Source: Pseudarthrobacter sp. GA104
GTDB lineage: Bacteria > Actinomycetota > Actinomycetes > Actinomycetales > Micrococcaceae
Direction: 5' to 3'
DNA length: 64,000 nucleotides
Assembly (NCBI RefSeq): GCF_009741265.1
Contig: NZ_WOWL01000001.1
Span: forward strand, 1,922,001-1,986,000
How positions within the stretch are numbered: position 1 is the stretch's first letter; every line of letters starts with the position of its first letter. The notes beneath the pieces are model-generated. The model saw nothing but the letters and a program-made list of their open reading frames with translations. It was not told the DNA's origin and did no database searches. Position numbers and translations under genes: made by a program. This document shows, one piece after another, positions 37,867 through 46,281 of this stretch.

Positions 37867-39585
37867 TCACTTTTTCTGGGAAACGTTGAGGGAAGTGCTG
37901 GACGGTTCAAGGGGCAGGCCGTAGCCGGGGGCCCAACGGAACCTGATGCGGCCGCCAATGGGCACCTGGGCGGCGAGGTCCAGCTGGTGGTCCACCACCA
38001 CGCCAATCACGGGGTAGCCTCCCGTGATGGGGTGGTCCGCCAGGAACAACACGGGCTGCCCTTCCGGCGGGACCTGGATGGCGCCGGCAACGGTCCCCTC
38101 GCTGGCCAGTTCCCCGTCCCGGCTCCGTTGGAGCGGCTCACCGTCCAGGCGCATGCCCACCCGGTTGGAGCGCGGCGTGACGCTCCAGTCCTGGGTGCAG
38201 AGCGATTCCAGTGCGGCGGCGCCGAACCAGTCATCCCGAGGACCGGGCACGACGTCCAGGACAGTCACCCCGGTGTCCGGGAAGTCCGGCTGCACCTCAG
38301 GATTTCCCACCACGTTGGAGGACGTGGCGGCTCCGGCGGCAAGCAGTTGCCCCGGGGCCAGCGGCGCAGGCCCGATCCCGGACATGGTGTCCGTGGACCG
38401 GCTGCCGAGCACGGCTTCGGCGTCCACGCCGCCCCGGATGGCAAGGTAGGTGCGGAAGCCCCGTTCCGGGGCGCCAAGGGTCAGGGTTTCGCCGTCCAGC
38501 AGGGCGAATGCCGTGGCCATGGGCACCTCGCGCACCCGCTCCGGCAGGCCGGCGTCGTCCGCATCCGCAGCTTCGGGGCCGGCGGGAACGTCCGACGGCG
38601 TGGCAACAGTCAGTGCCGCCGGCGCGCCGGTGACAGCCAGCACCTGGTCTCCCACGGCCTGCACGCGCAGGCCGCCGGCAACGGTTTCGACGACGGCGGC
38701 AGCTGGCTCGTTGCCCACGATGCGGTTGGCGCGGCGCAGGGAGGAACGGTCCAGCGCACCGGCTGCGGAAACACCGAGGCCGCCGTAGCCGGGCCGGCCA
38801 AGGTCCTGGACCAGGCTTTGGAGCCCGGGCGACAGGATCCGCAGTCCGGAACGGCCGGCCTGTTCCCGGGCTGCCGGTGCTTCGGAATTCTGGGCATCAG
38901 CCTCCGGGGCGGAAAGTTCCACGAGTTCCCGCACCGCCCGGAACTGCACCCGGTCCCCGGGGGCAGCCAAGGCGGGCTGCTCGCGGACCAGGTCCCACAT
39001 CCGGGCGGCGGTGCGGCCGATCAGCTGCCAGCCGCCCGGGGACTGCCGGGGGTAGACGGCGGAATAGTTGCCTGCAAGGGCCACGGATCCGGCCGGGACG
39101 GCAGTCCGCGGGGAGCTCCGGCGCGGGACTTCCAGCAGCTGGTTCTCCCCCACCATGTATCCAAAGCCCGGGGCAAAGCCGCCGAAGGCCACGGTCCAGA
39201 CCTGCCCCGTGTGGGCCGCCACCACTCCCTCGGCACCGAGGCCGGTGAGCCTGCCCACGTCAGCGAGGTCCTCGCCGTCGTACACGGCCTCGATGACCAC
39301 GAGCCTGCCTTCCGGCTGCGCGTGCACCGCCAGGTCCAGCTCCAGCAGCCGGGCCGCCATCCGCCGTGCGGCCCGGGGCGAATCCGCCTTGACCATCACG
39401 GTTTCGGCGGCCGCGAGGACCTCCACCTGGCCGGGCAGCGGATGCTCCAGCAGGAGGGCCTGCAGCGCCAGCACGTCGTGGAGCCCGGAGAGTTCGGCGA
39501 GCACCGCCGTCGTGCCTACCGGCCGTACGGCCAAAACACGGGCGGCGAGGACGCGCGCAGTGGCGGGGTTGGTGACTGTTTCCAT
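37867..39585 (-). CDS. Fused 5-oxoprolinase subunits PxpB-PxpC (KipI-KipA)
   Basis: This 572-residue protein joins two proteins that are separate in E. coli. The KipI/PxpB part (about 12-222) has [11 protein letters not shown] at 134-144 and [16 protein letters not shown]. The KipA/PxpC part (about 248-565) has [21 protein letters not shown] at 251-271 and the later [18 protein letters not shown] 25-residue Ala/Glu linker joins them. PxpB and PxpC with PxpA hydrolyse 5-oxoproline to glutamate using ATP. The same two domains form the carboxyltransferase half of urea amidolyase. The gene lies between an MHS transporter (15 nt) and the biotin carboxylase gene (7 nt), one operon. Confidence 0.93.
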   Translation of the reverse strand: METVTNPATARVLAARVLAVRPVGTTAVLAELSGLHDVLALQALLLEHPLPGQVEVLAAAETVMVKADSPRAARRMAARLLELDLAVHAQPEGRLVVIEAVYDGEDLADVGRLTGLGAEGVVAAHTGQVWTVAFGGFAPGFGYMVGENQLLEVPRRSSPRTAVPAGSVALAGNYSAVYPRQSPGGWQLIGRTAARMWDLVREQPALAAPGDRVQFRAVRELVELSAPEADAQNSEAPAAREQAGRSGLRILSPGLQSLVQDLGRPGYGGLGVSAAGALDRSSLRRANRIVGNEPAAAVVETVAGGLRVQAVGDQVLAVTGAPAALTVATPSDVPAGPEAADADDAGLPERVREVPMATAFALLDGETLTLGAPERGFRTYLAIRGGVDAEAVLGSRSTDTMSGIGPAPLAPGQLLAAGAATSSNVVGNPEVQPDFPDTGVTVLDVVPGPRDDWFGAAALESLCTQDWSVTPRSNRVGMRLDGEPLQRSRDGELASEGTVAGAIQVPPEGQPVLFLADHPITGGYPVIGVVVDHQLDLAAQVPIGGRIRFRWAPGYGLPLEPSSTSLNVSQKK

Positions 39586-39600
39586 GGCAATCCGCGCCGG

Positions 39601-40953
39601 TCAGGCGTGGCTCTCCTGGGCGTGGCCGTCGTGGAGCAGGCGGAGGTCGGCCTCGGGCTGCGGGTCGCGGCCCAGGCGCATGCCCACAATGGTGATGATG
39701 GCCGTCAGGAGGATGTACCCGGCGATCAGGTGCCAGCCGCCGGATGCTGCGCCGTACAGGGCGGTGAAGATCAGCGGGGCCACGGCGCCGCCGATGACGC
39801 CGGCCAGGGTGTAGGCCAGCGAGCTGCCGGCGTACCGGAGGCGGGCCGGGAACTGTTCGGTGATGAAGGCGGCCTGCGGGCCGTACATGAAGGCGTGCAG
39901 GGCCAGGCCGATCACCACGCCGATGGTCAGCATTACCACCGATTTGCCCTGGATCATCAGGAAGAACAGCGGAATGTAGGCGGCGGTTGCGGCAGCGGCA
40001 ACGCCGTACACCCAGCGGCGGTTGAGGCGGTCGGTGAGGGCGCCGGCGGCCGGGATCAGGAAGAGCTGGAAAGCGGATCCGACGAGGATTGCCGCCAGCA
40101 CGTTGCCCGTGGTCATGCCCAGTTCCTTGGTGGCGTAGACGGCCACGAACACGGTGAACAGAGCGTAGAGGACGTCGGGGCAGAGCCGCGAGAGGGCGGC
40201 CGAGACCAGGGCCCGGGGTTCGGTGGTGAAGACTTCCTTGATGGGCGCCTTGGGGCGGTCGCCTTTGGCCTGGATGGCCTTGAAGACCGGGGTTTCCTCC
40301 AGCTTGAGGCGGATCACGAGGCCGAAGACCACCAGGATGGCCGAGGCGAGGAAGGCTACGCGCCAGCCCCAGGAGAGGAAGGCCTCGGTGCTGAGCGTGG
40401 CCGCCAGGATCGCCAGGGCGCCGTTGGCCATCAGGTTGCCGGCCGGCGGGCCGATCTGCGCAGCCGAGGACCAGAAACCGCGCTTGTTGGGATCGCCGAA
40501 TTCGCTGGACAGCAGGACCGCACCGCCCCATTCACCGCCGACGCCGATGCCCTGGGCCAGGCGCAGGAGCACCAGGATGGTGGGGGCTGCGACGCCGATG
40601 ACCGAGTAGTCAGGCAGGGCGCCGATGAGGACGGTGGCGACGCCGATCAGCACCAGGGTGAACACGAGGACGTACTTGCGGCCGATCTTGTCGCCGAGGC
40701 GGCCGAAGATCACGCCGCCGATGGGACGGGCCAGGTACCCCACCGCGAAGGCCGAGAAGGAGAGCAGCAGCCCGACGAACTCGTCATTTGAGGGAAAGAA
40801 GATCTTGGGGAACACCAGCGCAGAGGCGACGGAGTAGATGGCAAAGTCGTAGTACTCAAGCGAGGTGCCGGTGAGGCTGGCAATGTAGGCCTTGAGCGCG
40901 CCGGGCGGCGGCTTCCTTGCCGCGGTCCTTGCTGCCTTGTTGGTGCTGGTCAT
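39601..40953 (-). CDS. MHS family MFS transporter (5-oxoprolinase locus)
   Basis: This 450-residue, 12-segment transporter carries the metabolite:H+ symporter signature SLTGTSLEYYDFAIYSVASAL in the first helix, FGRLGDKIGRK in loop 2-3 and LTDRLNRR in the second half. It lies between pxpA (57 nt upstream) and the fused pxpB-pxpC gene (15 nt downstream). Co-transcription suggests it imports the substrate of the block, perhaps 5-oxoproline or another lactam or amide; this is inference. The C-terminus is hydrophilic and His/Asp-rich. Confidence 0.92.
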   Translation of the reverse strand: MTSTNKAARTAARKPPPGALKAYIASLTGTSLEYYDFAIYSVASALVFPKIFFPSNDEFVGLLLSFSAFAVGYLARPIGGVIFGRLGDKIGRKYVLVFTLVLIGVATVLIGALPDYSVIGVAAPTILVLLRLAQGIGVGGEWGGAVLLSSEFGDPNKRGFWSSAAQIGPPAGNLMANGALAILAATLSTEAFLSWGWRVAFLASAILVVFGLVIRLKLEETPVFKAIQAKGDRPKAPIKEVFTTEPRALVSAALSRLCPDVLYALFTVFVAVYATKELGMTTGNVLAAILVGSAFQLFLIPAAGALTDRLNRRWVYGVAAAATAAYIPLFFLMIQGKSVVMLTIGVVIGLALHAFMYGPQAAFITEQFPARLRYAGSSLAYTLAGVIGGAVAPLIFTALYGAASGGWHLIAGYILLTAIITIVGMRLGRDPQPEADLRLLHDGHAQESHA

Positions 40954-41010
40954 GTTTTTCCTCCGGGGGTGAGGGGATGGTGCGGGGCCGGTGAGCGGCC
41001 GGGAACAGGT

Positions 41011-41769
41011 TTAGAGGAACGAGCCGATGCTGACACCGGCGTCCCCGAGAGCGGACTTCACTGCAGCGGCCATGGCTACGGCCCCCGGCGAGTCACCGTG
41101 CACGCAGATGCTTTCCGCGCGGATCTTCAAGATGGAACCGTCGATGGTCCTGACGGACCCCTCGGTGGCCATCCGTAATACATGCTCCGCCACTTCGGCG
41201 GGGTCGGAAAGGACCGCTTCCGGTTCAGACCGGGAGACGAGCGTTCCGTCCGGGTTGTACGCGCGGTCCGCGAACGCTTCGGGAACCGCACGCAGGCCCG
41301 CTTCCCCTGCAAGCCGCAGGACTTCGGAACCGGGAAGGCCCATGATCGGCAGGCCCGGGTCAACCGATTTCACGGCGTCGACGACGGCCTGCGCCTGGGC
41401 GGTGTGGTGGATGATCGCGTTGTAAAGGCCGCCGTGCGGCTTCACGTAACGGACCTTTGCTCCCTCGGTGGCGGCCAGCGCCTGCAGGGCACCGATCTGG
41501 TACACCACGTCATCGGCCAGTTCATTGGGCTGGATGTCGAGGAAGCGGCGGCCGAAACCGGCGAGGTCCCGGTAGCCGACGTGTGCACCGATGGCAACGC
41601 CGGCGGCCGTGGCCTCGCGGCAGGTGCGGCGGATCACGCTGGGATCGCCGGCGTGGAAACCGCAGGCCACGTTGGCGCTGGTGACGGAACGGAACATGGC
41701 GGCATCGTCGCCAAGCGTCCAGTGTCCGAACGATTCGCCAACGTCGCTGTTCAGGTCGATGCTTGCCAC
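41011..41769 (-). CDS. pxpA: 5-oxoprolinase subunit A (LamB/YcsF family)
   Basis: This 252-residue protein is the LamB/YcsF family subunit of bacterial 5-oxoprolinase. The N-terminus [15 protein letters not shown], then [39 protein letters not shown] and the C-terminal [13 protein letters not shown] are all family hallmarks and line a deacetylase-like barrel. I chose the GTG at 41769 because GGAG lies 7 nt upstream and the length then equals the family norm; an ATG at 41787 would add six residues with no site. It heads the operon with the MHS transporter, pxpB-pxpC fusion and biotin carboxylase, and is divergent from the GntR gene. Confidence 0.93.
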   Translation of the reverse strand: MASIDLNSDVGESFGHWTLGDDAAMFRSVTSANVACGFHAGDPSVIRRTCREATAAGVAIGAHVGYRDLAGFGRRFLDIQPNELADDVVYQIGALQALAATEGAKVRYVKPHGGLYNAIIHHTAQAQAVVDAVKSVDPGLPIMGLPGSEVLRLAGEAGLRAVPEAFADRAYNPDGTLVSRSEPEAVLSDPAEVAEHVLRMATEGSVRTIDGSILKIRAESICVHGDSPGAVAMAAAVKSALGDAGVSIGSFL

Positions 41770-41820
41770 TTGTGATCTCCATCTCATTGAGCGGTCTTTA
41801 CTAGGATGCCCTAAATCTAC

Positions 41821-41837
41821 GGATTGTTCAACAATCC
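41821..41837. promoter_or_regulatory. Perfect palindrome, probable GntR operator
   Basis: GGATTGTTCAACAATCC is a perfect 17-bp palindrome (8+1+8). It lies in the divergent gap, 52 bp from the pxpA start and 40 bp from the GntR start. Its core TTGTTCAACAA fits the T-N-G-T-N3-A-C-N-A pattern bound by FadR/FCD-type GntR proteins. Confidence 0.7.
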
Positions 41838-41876
41838 TTCGATTCCACGATGTGACGATCGTGTAAATTCTGAAGT

Positions 41877-42563
41877 ATGCCCGCTCAAGAGACCACACTC
41901 CGCTCCGCAGGCCGCCTCCGGGTGGCCGTCCCCTCCGTGGCGGAACGGGTGGCTGACGAACTCCGCCTGCAGCTGGCGGAGGGGGCCCTGCTCCCCGGGG
42001 CACGCCTTACCGAATCCACCATCGCGGAGGACCTGGGCGTCTCACGCAACACGGTGCGGGAGGCCTTCGCGGAACTGGCCAGCGAGCGGCTGGTGGTCCG
42101 GCACCCCAACCGGGGCGTTTTTGTGGCCAGCCTCGAGGCAGCGGATGTCCATGACGTCTACACGGTCCGCCGCGCCATCGAAGTCAGCGCCCTGCGCGCG
42201 GGCGGGAGTCCGGAAGACGTCGCCGCCGTCCGGGCCGCCGTCGAGGAAGGAAAACGCGCCGCCGCGGCTGGAGACAATGAAGCCCTGGGCACCGCAAACC
42301 AGCATTTCCACGGCGCCATTGTTGCCATGGCCAGGAGCCCCCGGCTGAACAGCATCATGAGCCAGGTCCTGGCGGAAATGCGGCTGTTCTTCCACAAAGC
42401 CACAGTGGACGCGCAGTTCTACCAGCACTATTTGGCGGACAACGAGGCCATCTGCGCGGCGCTGGAGTCCGGCGAACTGGACCGCGCCGCGGATCTCCTG
42501 CTGGCGTACCTGGACCGCTCCGAGGACAACCTCAGCAACGTGCACGGGGACAACCCGGAGTGA
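41877..42563 (+). CDS. GntR family regulator, FCD type (5-oxoprolinase locus)
   Basis: This 228-residue regulator has the GntR winged helix (about 18-85; [30 protein letters not shown]) and an all-helical FCD effector domain (about 95-220) with metal-site histidines such as those in [10 protein letters not shown]. It is divergent from pxpA. A perfect 17-bp palindrome in the gap is a good operator candidate, so it likely represses the pxpA operon and itself until 5-oxoproline or a related acid binds. It converges with the IclR gene. Confidence 0.92.
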   Translation: MPAQETTLRSAGRLRVAVPSVAERVADELRLQLAEGALLPGARLTESTIAEDLGVSRNTVREAFAELASERLVVRHPNRGVFVASLEAADVHDVYTVRRAIEVSALRAGGSPEDVAAVRAAVEEGKRAAAAGDNEALGTANQHFHGAIVAMARSPRLNSIMSQVLAEMRLFFHKATVDAQFYQHYLADNEAICAALESGELDRAADLLLAYLDRSEDNLSNVHGDNPE

Positions 42564-42588
42564 CTCAAGCCGCCGCAGCGGCGCCCAG

Positions 42589-43401
42589 TCACCGGCGCCC
42601 GGTGTAACCCATCCTGGCGCTGACCTGGAGCCCGCCCTGCTTCAGTGCTTCGATAAGCCCAGGGGCCGTTTCCGGATCAAAGCGAAACGCCGGCCCGGAA
42701 ATGCTGATGGCCCCGATCACGGCGCCCAGGTGGTTATAGACCGGAACGGCAACGGCAGTCAGCCCGATCTCGAACTCCTCCCGCACCACGCCGTAGCCCT
42801 CGCGGGCGACGTCGATCAATTGGGTTTCGAGTTCCTTCCGGTTGGTGATGGTCCGGGGCGTCCGCGCCGGGAGTCCCGTCTCCTTCAGGATGCGGTCCCG
42901 GTCTTCCGCCGGCAGCGCGGCCAGCAGCACCTTGCCGCTCGAGGTGGCGTGCAGCGGTGTCAGGTTTCCCACCCAGTCGTAGGTGGCCAGGGTTGACGGG
43001 CCCATCGCCTGGTCCACGTTGACGGCATAGTTGGAGCGGAGGACGGCCAGGTTCACCGTCTCCTTGAATTCCTCCGCCAGGGCCTCGAGGACGGGCCGGG
43101 CCTCGCGGACCAGGCTGAGCCGCCCCGGAATGGAGCTGGCCAGCCGCAGGATGCCGAAGCCCAGCTGGTACTTTCCCCGCTCGCTGTTCTGGTGGACCAT
43201 TTCCCGGCTCACCAGCGAACCCAGGAGCCGCGAGACGGTTGACTTGTGGATGCCCATTTCCTCGGCGATGTCGCTCACCCCGGCGTGGCCGTCCCGCGCC
43301 AGGATCTCCAGGACGGCGAGGGCACGGTCCACGGACTGGACGCCGCCGTGCTGGCCCGCCTCGGTATCGGCGTCGGGTTCGCGATCGTTGTTGGAAGCCA
43401 T
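42589..43401 (-). CDS. IclR family transcriptional regulator
   Basis: This 270-residue regulator has the winged helix (about 20-80; VSDIAEEMGIHKSTVSRLLGSLVSREM) and the IclR effector domain (about 90-260; LHATSSGKVLLAALP, GLTAVAVPVYNHLGAVIGAISISGP). I chose the ATG at 43401; the frame extends to a GTG at 43440. It stands between the GntR gene (convergent) and the LuxR-type regulator (upstream, same strand). The genes it controls are unclear: the pxp block or the hxl locus are nearest. Confidence 0.9.
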   Translation of the reverse strand: MASNNDREPDADTEAGQHGGVQSVDRALAVLEILARDGHAGVSDIAEEMGIHKSTVSRLLGSLVSREMVHQNSERGKYQLGFGILRLASSIPGRLSLVREARPVLEALAEEFKETVNLAVLRSNYAVNVDQAMGPSTLATYDWVGNLTPLHATSSGKVLLAALPAEDRDRILKETGLPARTPRTITNRKELETQLIDVAREGYGVVREEFEIGLTAVAVPVYNHLGAVIGAISISGPAFRFDPETAPGLIEALKQGGLQVSARMGYTGRR

Positions 43402-43495
43402 GACTAATACTCTCAAGTAGCCTGCGCAGCGGGAAATCACCGCACCGGGACTCCCGCATCAGGACACGGTGCACGGGCAGCCAGCGAACTGGAGG

Positions 43496-44782
43496 TCAGC
43501 GCAGGCCGTTGCTGTGCGCGAGCGCCATGGCTTCGGTGCGGGAGGAGGCGCCGATCTTCCGGTAGAGGTTGCGGAGGTGGAACTTCACGGTGTTCTCGCT
43601 GATGTGGAGCTTCGCGGCGATGCCCCGGTTCCGCTGGCCCGCCGCCAGGAGCTGCAGGACCTCCAGCTCACGGTCCCCCAGGTTCCAGCCCGCGATGTCG
43701 GCCGGCGGGCGGCTGGGCGGGTCGAGCGGAAGGGTGACGGCCACGTCGGCGCCCCAGCCCGGCATGACGTCCACACCCATGCTGCCGTTGAGCGCCTCCA
43801 CGCGCTGGACGAGGCGTGCCACGGCGGGTGCGGTGGCGGAAAGCTCGCCGGGACCGTCGTCGCGCACATTGACCAGCAGGTTCACGCCGTCGCAATCCCA
43901 CTGGGTGCGGATCCGGCGCACTCCCTGCTGGTCCACCATGGCCAGCACCAGGCCGCGGACGATCGCCCTGGCGGCGTGCGCCACCTCGCCGGGAAGTGCC
44001 CGGCCGTTAACGGGCGGCTCGACGAACTGGACGTCGATGCCGCTGAAGTTCATCAGCGGGCGCAGGTCCTCGCGCAGGCGCTGGAATGCGGAGGCAACGG
44101 GCTCCTCCACGAGGTCCGTGGTGCGGTCGCTGAGCGTACGGAGCCCCACCAGGGCCTTGGCCGCGACGTCGGTTGCCGCCGTCCTGGCGGCGGCGTCGGC
44201 CAGCGCCGGCGACCTCAGCGCGGCGAGCAGCGTTTCCAGGGTGGTGGAATGCCGGTCCACCAGCTCGGCGGTCACACGCAGGCGCTCGGCCGAGGCCGCG
44301 CGGGACTCGATGAGGTACGACGGCGGCGCATCAGCCACCTTCTCGCGGATCCGCTCGGCTGCCATCGTCCAGAGGTAGTGCAGGACCCACTGCGGGTCCG
44401 GCCCGGTCCCGGAGGCCTGGCCGGGCTGCGGGTCGGAGAGGACCAGCAGTGCATTGCTGGGCGAGGAAACCGCGAGGACCGGGCGCAGTTCGCCGCCGAA
44501 CACGGCTTCACCGCGCCAGGCGGCGCCATCCGCCCCGGACCTGTCACCGGTGAGCGGGGTGCGGAGGGCGTCCAGTTCCGCGATGGACACGCGGCTGATG
44601 ATGGCCTCGGCACCGCCCTTCTTCTGCGGCCGGCCGGTGCAGTCTTCCGTGAAAATCACCAGGGCGCTTGATTCCCAGTAGGGGCTGAGGGCCGCCCGCA
44701 GCCGGTGGGCGATGTCCATAAGGGGAGCCGCAGCCAGCGCGGCGGCGGCTTCAAGCAAGGCAGTGTTGTTGGCGCGTTCCAC
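43496..44782 (-). CDS. LuxR family regulator fused to a degenerate histidine-kinase module
   Basis: This 428-residue protein has an N-terminal GAF-like region (about 20-145), a helical segment like the HisKA_3 dimerisation domain (about 160-245), an HATPase-like region (about 265-352, with VRDDGPGE at 307-313) and a C-terminal LuxR/NarL helix-turn-helix (366-428; LGDRELEVLQLLAAGQ, ISENTVKFHLRNLYRKIGA). No receiver domain is present. The usual ELHD box, which carries the phospho-acceptor histidine, reads ELVD (173-176), so autophosphorylation there is unlikely. It starts with GTG at 44782, 29 bp from the CCCTTTGGG element, and is divergent from hxlB-hxlA. It probably controls formaldehyde genes. 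Confidence 0.85.
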   Translation of the reverse strand: MERANNTALLEAAAALAAAPLMDIAHRLRAALSPYWESSALVIFTEDCTGRPQKKGGAEAIISRVSIAELDALRTPLTGDRSGADGAAWRGEAVFGGELRPVLAVSSPSNALLVLSDPQPGQASGTGPDPQWVLHYLWTMAAERIREKVADAPPSYLIESRAASAERLRVTAELVDRHSTTLETLLAALRSPALADAAARTAATDVAAKALVGLRTLSDRTTDLVEEPVASAFQRLREDLRPLMNFSGIDVQFVEPPVNGRALPGEVAHAARAIVRGLVLAMVDQQGVRRIRTQWDCDGVNLLVNVRDDGPGELSATAPAVARLVQRVEALNGSMGVDVMPGWGADVAVTLPLDPPSRPPADIAGWNLGDRELEVLQLLAAGQRNRGIAAKLHISENTVKFHLRNLYRKIGASSRTEAMALAHSNGLR

Positions 44783-44810
44783 CTGCCCAGTGTACGGGCC
44801 GGGCGCAGGA

Positions 44811-44828
44811 TACCCACCCCTTTGGGTA
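44811..44828. promoter_or_regulatory. TACCCA-N6-TGGGTA inverted repeat upstream of hxlB
   Basis: TACCCACCCCTTTGGGTA is an inverted repeat with perfect 6-bp arms and a 6-bp spacer. With the following AGCCG, 20 bp are identical to the element upstream of the mycothiol dehydrogenase gene. The core lies 91 bp before the hxlB ATG and about 40 bp before the LuxR start. TACCCA resembles the half sites of NarL/LuxR-type proteins. Confidence 0.7.
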
Positions 44829-44912
44829 GCCGGGACCGTCCAATCATGGCGTTGGACCCACCCAACGGACGGGCGAGCATTGAAGGATCACAACGTTCAA
44901 GGAGGTACGAGC

Positions 44913-45530
44913 ATGGGCACCATCGCCGCAACAGACCCGGCGGCCCCGGCTGATCCAGCCCTGACCGGCACAGCCCGGGCCTTTGACCGCAACCGGGCCC
45001 TGGTTCTGGACGAGGTCAGCAGGGTCTCCCAGCACGTGGACGCCGCAGAGATCGCAGCCCTGGTGACCGAGCTTCGGCTGGCCGACAGGATCTTCGTCAC
45101 CGGCGCCGGACGCAGCGGCCTGGTCATGAAGATGGCGGCGATGCGGCTGATGCACCTCGGGCTGACGGTGCATGTGGTGGGCGAAACCACGGCACCGGCC
45201 ATCCGTGCCGGGGACCTGCTGGTCGCAGCCTCAGGTTCCGGCACCACCGCCGGCGTGGTGACAGCGGCGGAAACCGCTGTCGCCCAAGGCGCCCGCGTGG
45301 CCGCCTACACCACCAGCACTGGTTCCCCGCTCGCGGCCGCTGCCGCCGCCGTCGTCCTCATTCCGGCTGCACAGAAGGCGGACCACGGCTCGGCGGTGAC
45401 CCGGCAGTACTCCGGGAGCCTCTTTGAGCAGGTGCTTTTTGCCACCACGGAGGCGGTGTTCCAAAGCCTGTGGGACGAGGACGCCGCCGCCCCGGAGGAC
45501 CTCTGGCAGCGGCACGCGAACCTCGAATAA
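44913..45530 (+). CDS. hxlB: 6-phospho-3-hexuloisomerase
   Basis: This 205-residue SIS-domain isomerase converts D-arabino-3-hexulose 6-phosphate to fructose 6-phosphate, the second step of the ribulose monophosphate route for formaldehyde. Sugar-phosphate-binding segments are FVTGAGRSGLVMKMAAMRLMH, VAASGSGTTAGV and QYSGSLFEQVLF near the C-terminus. The ATG at 44913 has a strong AAGGAGGT site. The gene for the synthase follows after 48 nt. It is divergent from the LuxR-type regulator, with the CCCTTTGGG element between them. The linkage to hxlA makes the PHI assignment firm, as other SIS isomerases look similar. Confidence 0.93.
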   Translation: MGTIAATDPAAPADPALTGTARAFDRNRALVLDEVSRVSQHVDAAEIAALVTELRLADRIFVTGAGRSGLVMKMAAMRLMHLGLTVHVVGETTAPAIRAGDLLVAASGSGTTAGVVTAAETAVAQGARVAAYTTSTGSPLAAAAAAVVLIPAAQKADHGSAVTRQYSGSLFEQVLFATTEAVFQSLWDEDAAAPEDLWQRHANLE

Positions 45531-45578
45531 GCCCCCTCTCCCCCCGCAAGTCCGTTTCACAACCGAAAGAGATAGAAC

Positions 45579-46202
45579 ATGAAACTGCAGGTAGCCATGG
45601 ATGTCCTCACCGTCGAAGCCGCCCTGGACCTGGCCGGCAAAGTCGCCGAGTCCGTGGACATCATCGAGCTCGGCACCCCGCTGATCAAGAACGCCGGGCT
45701 CTCGGCCGTGACCGCCGTTAAGACCGCCCACCCGGACAAGATTGTCTTCGCGGACATGAAGACCATGGACGCCGGCGAGCTCGAGGCCGAAATCGCCTTC
45801 ACCGCGGGCGCGGACCTGGTGTCCGTCCTGGGCAGCGCCGACGACTCCACCATTGCCGGCGCCGTGAAGGCCGCCACGGCCCACAACAAGGGCATCGTGG
45901 TGGACCTGATCGGCGTTGCGGACAAGGTGGCCCGCGCCCAGGAAGCCCGCGCCCTGGGCGCCAAGTTCATCGAGTTCCATGCCGGCCTGGACGAGCAGGC
46001 CAAGCCGGGCTACAACCTGGACGTGCTGCTGAGCGCAGGAGAAGAGGCCCGCGTGCCGTTCTCGGTGGCCGGCGGCGTGAACCTGTCCACCATCGAAGCC
46101 GTGCAGCGCGCCGGGGCCGACGTGGCCGTCGTCGGCGGTTCCATCTACAGCGCCGACGATCCCGCCGTCGCCGCCAAGGAACTGCGGGCCGCGATCAGCT
46201 AG
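45579..46202 (+). CDS. hxlA: 3-hexulose-6-phosphate synthase
   Basis: This 207-residue orotidine-decarboxylase-fold enzyme condenses formaldehyde with ribulose 5-phosphate to D-arabino-3-hexulose 6-phosphate. Hallmarks are QVAMDVLTVEAALDLA, DIIELGTPLIKNAG, IVFADMKTMDAGELE with the metal/catalytic residues, VDLIGV and VAGGVNLSTI with VGGSIY at the phosphate site. It is the second gene of the hxlBA operon and ends at a strong hairpin. In this soil-type actinobacterium it serves formaldehyde detoxification and assimilation of methyl groups released by the betaine, dimethylglycine and sarcosine enzymes in the same window. Confidence 0.95.
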   Translation: MKLQVAMDVLTVEAALDLAGKVAESVDIIELGTPLIKNAGLSAVTAVKTAHPDKIVFADMKTMDAGELEAEIAFTAGADLVSVLGSADDSTIAGAVKAATAHNKGIVVDLIGVADKVARAQEARALGAKFIEFHAGLDEQAKPGYNLDVLLSAGEEARVPFSVAGGVNLSTIEAVQRAGADVAVVGGSIYSADDPAVAAKELRAAIS

Positions 46203-46236
46203 CTTCCAGCCGATCACCCACCTCCCGCAACCCGAC

Positions 46237-46266
46237 GGCGGCCCCCACGGACTCGTGGGGGCCGCC
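46237..46266. terminator. 12-bp stem hairpin between convergent hxlA and levan fructotransferase genes
   Basis: GGCGGCCCCCAC (46237-46248) pairs perfectly with GTGGGGGCCGCC (46255-46266) around a 6-base loop. It lies between two convergent genes and is probably a bidirectional terminator. Confidence 0.75.
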
Positions 46267-46281
46267 GCTTCGCGTGGCCGG

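Noticed and set aside
37726..40791. Open frame of 1021 codons on the plus strand
   Set aside because: It is antisense to the biotin carboxylase, pxpBC fusion and transporter genes, and its translation is His/Gly/Gln-rich with no family signature. It reflects high GC at third codon positions.
41770..42003. N-terminal extension of pxpA
   Set aside because: It would run into the GntR gene on the other strand and cover the palindromic operator; the family starts at the GTG 41769.
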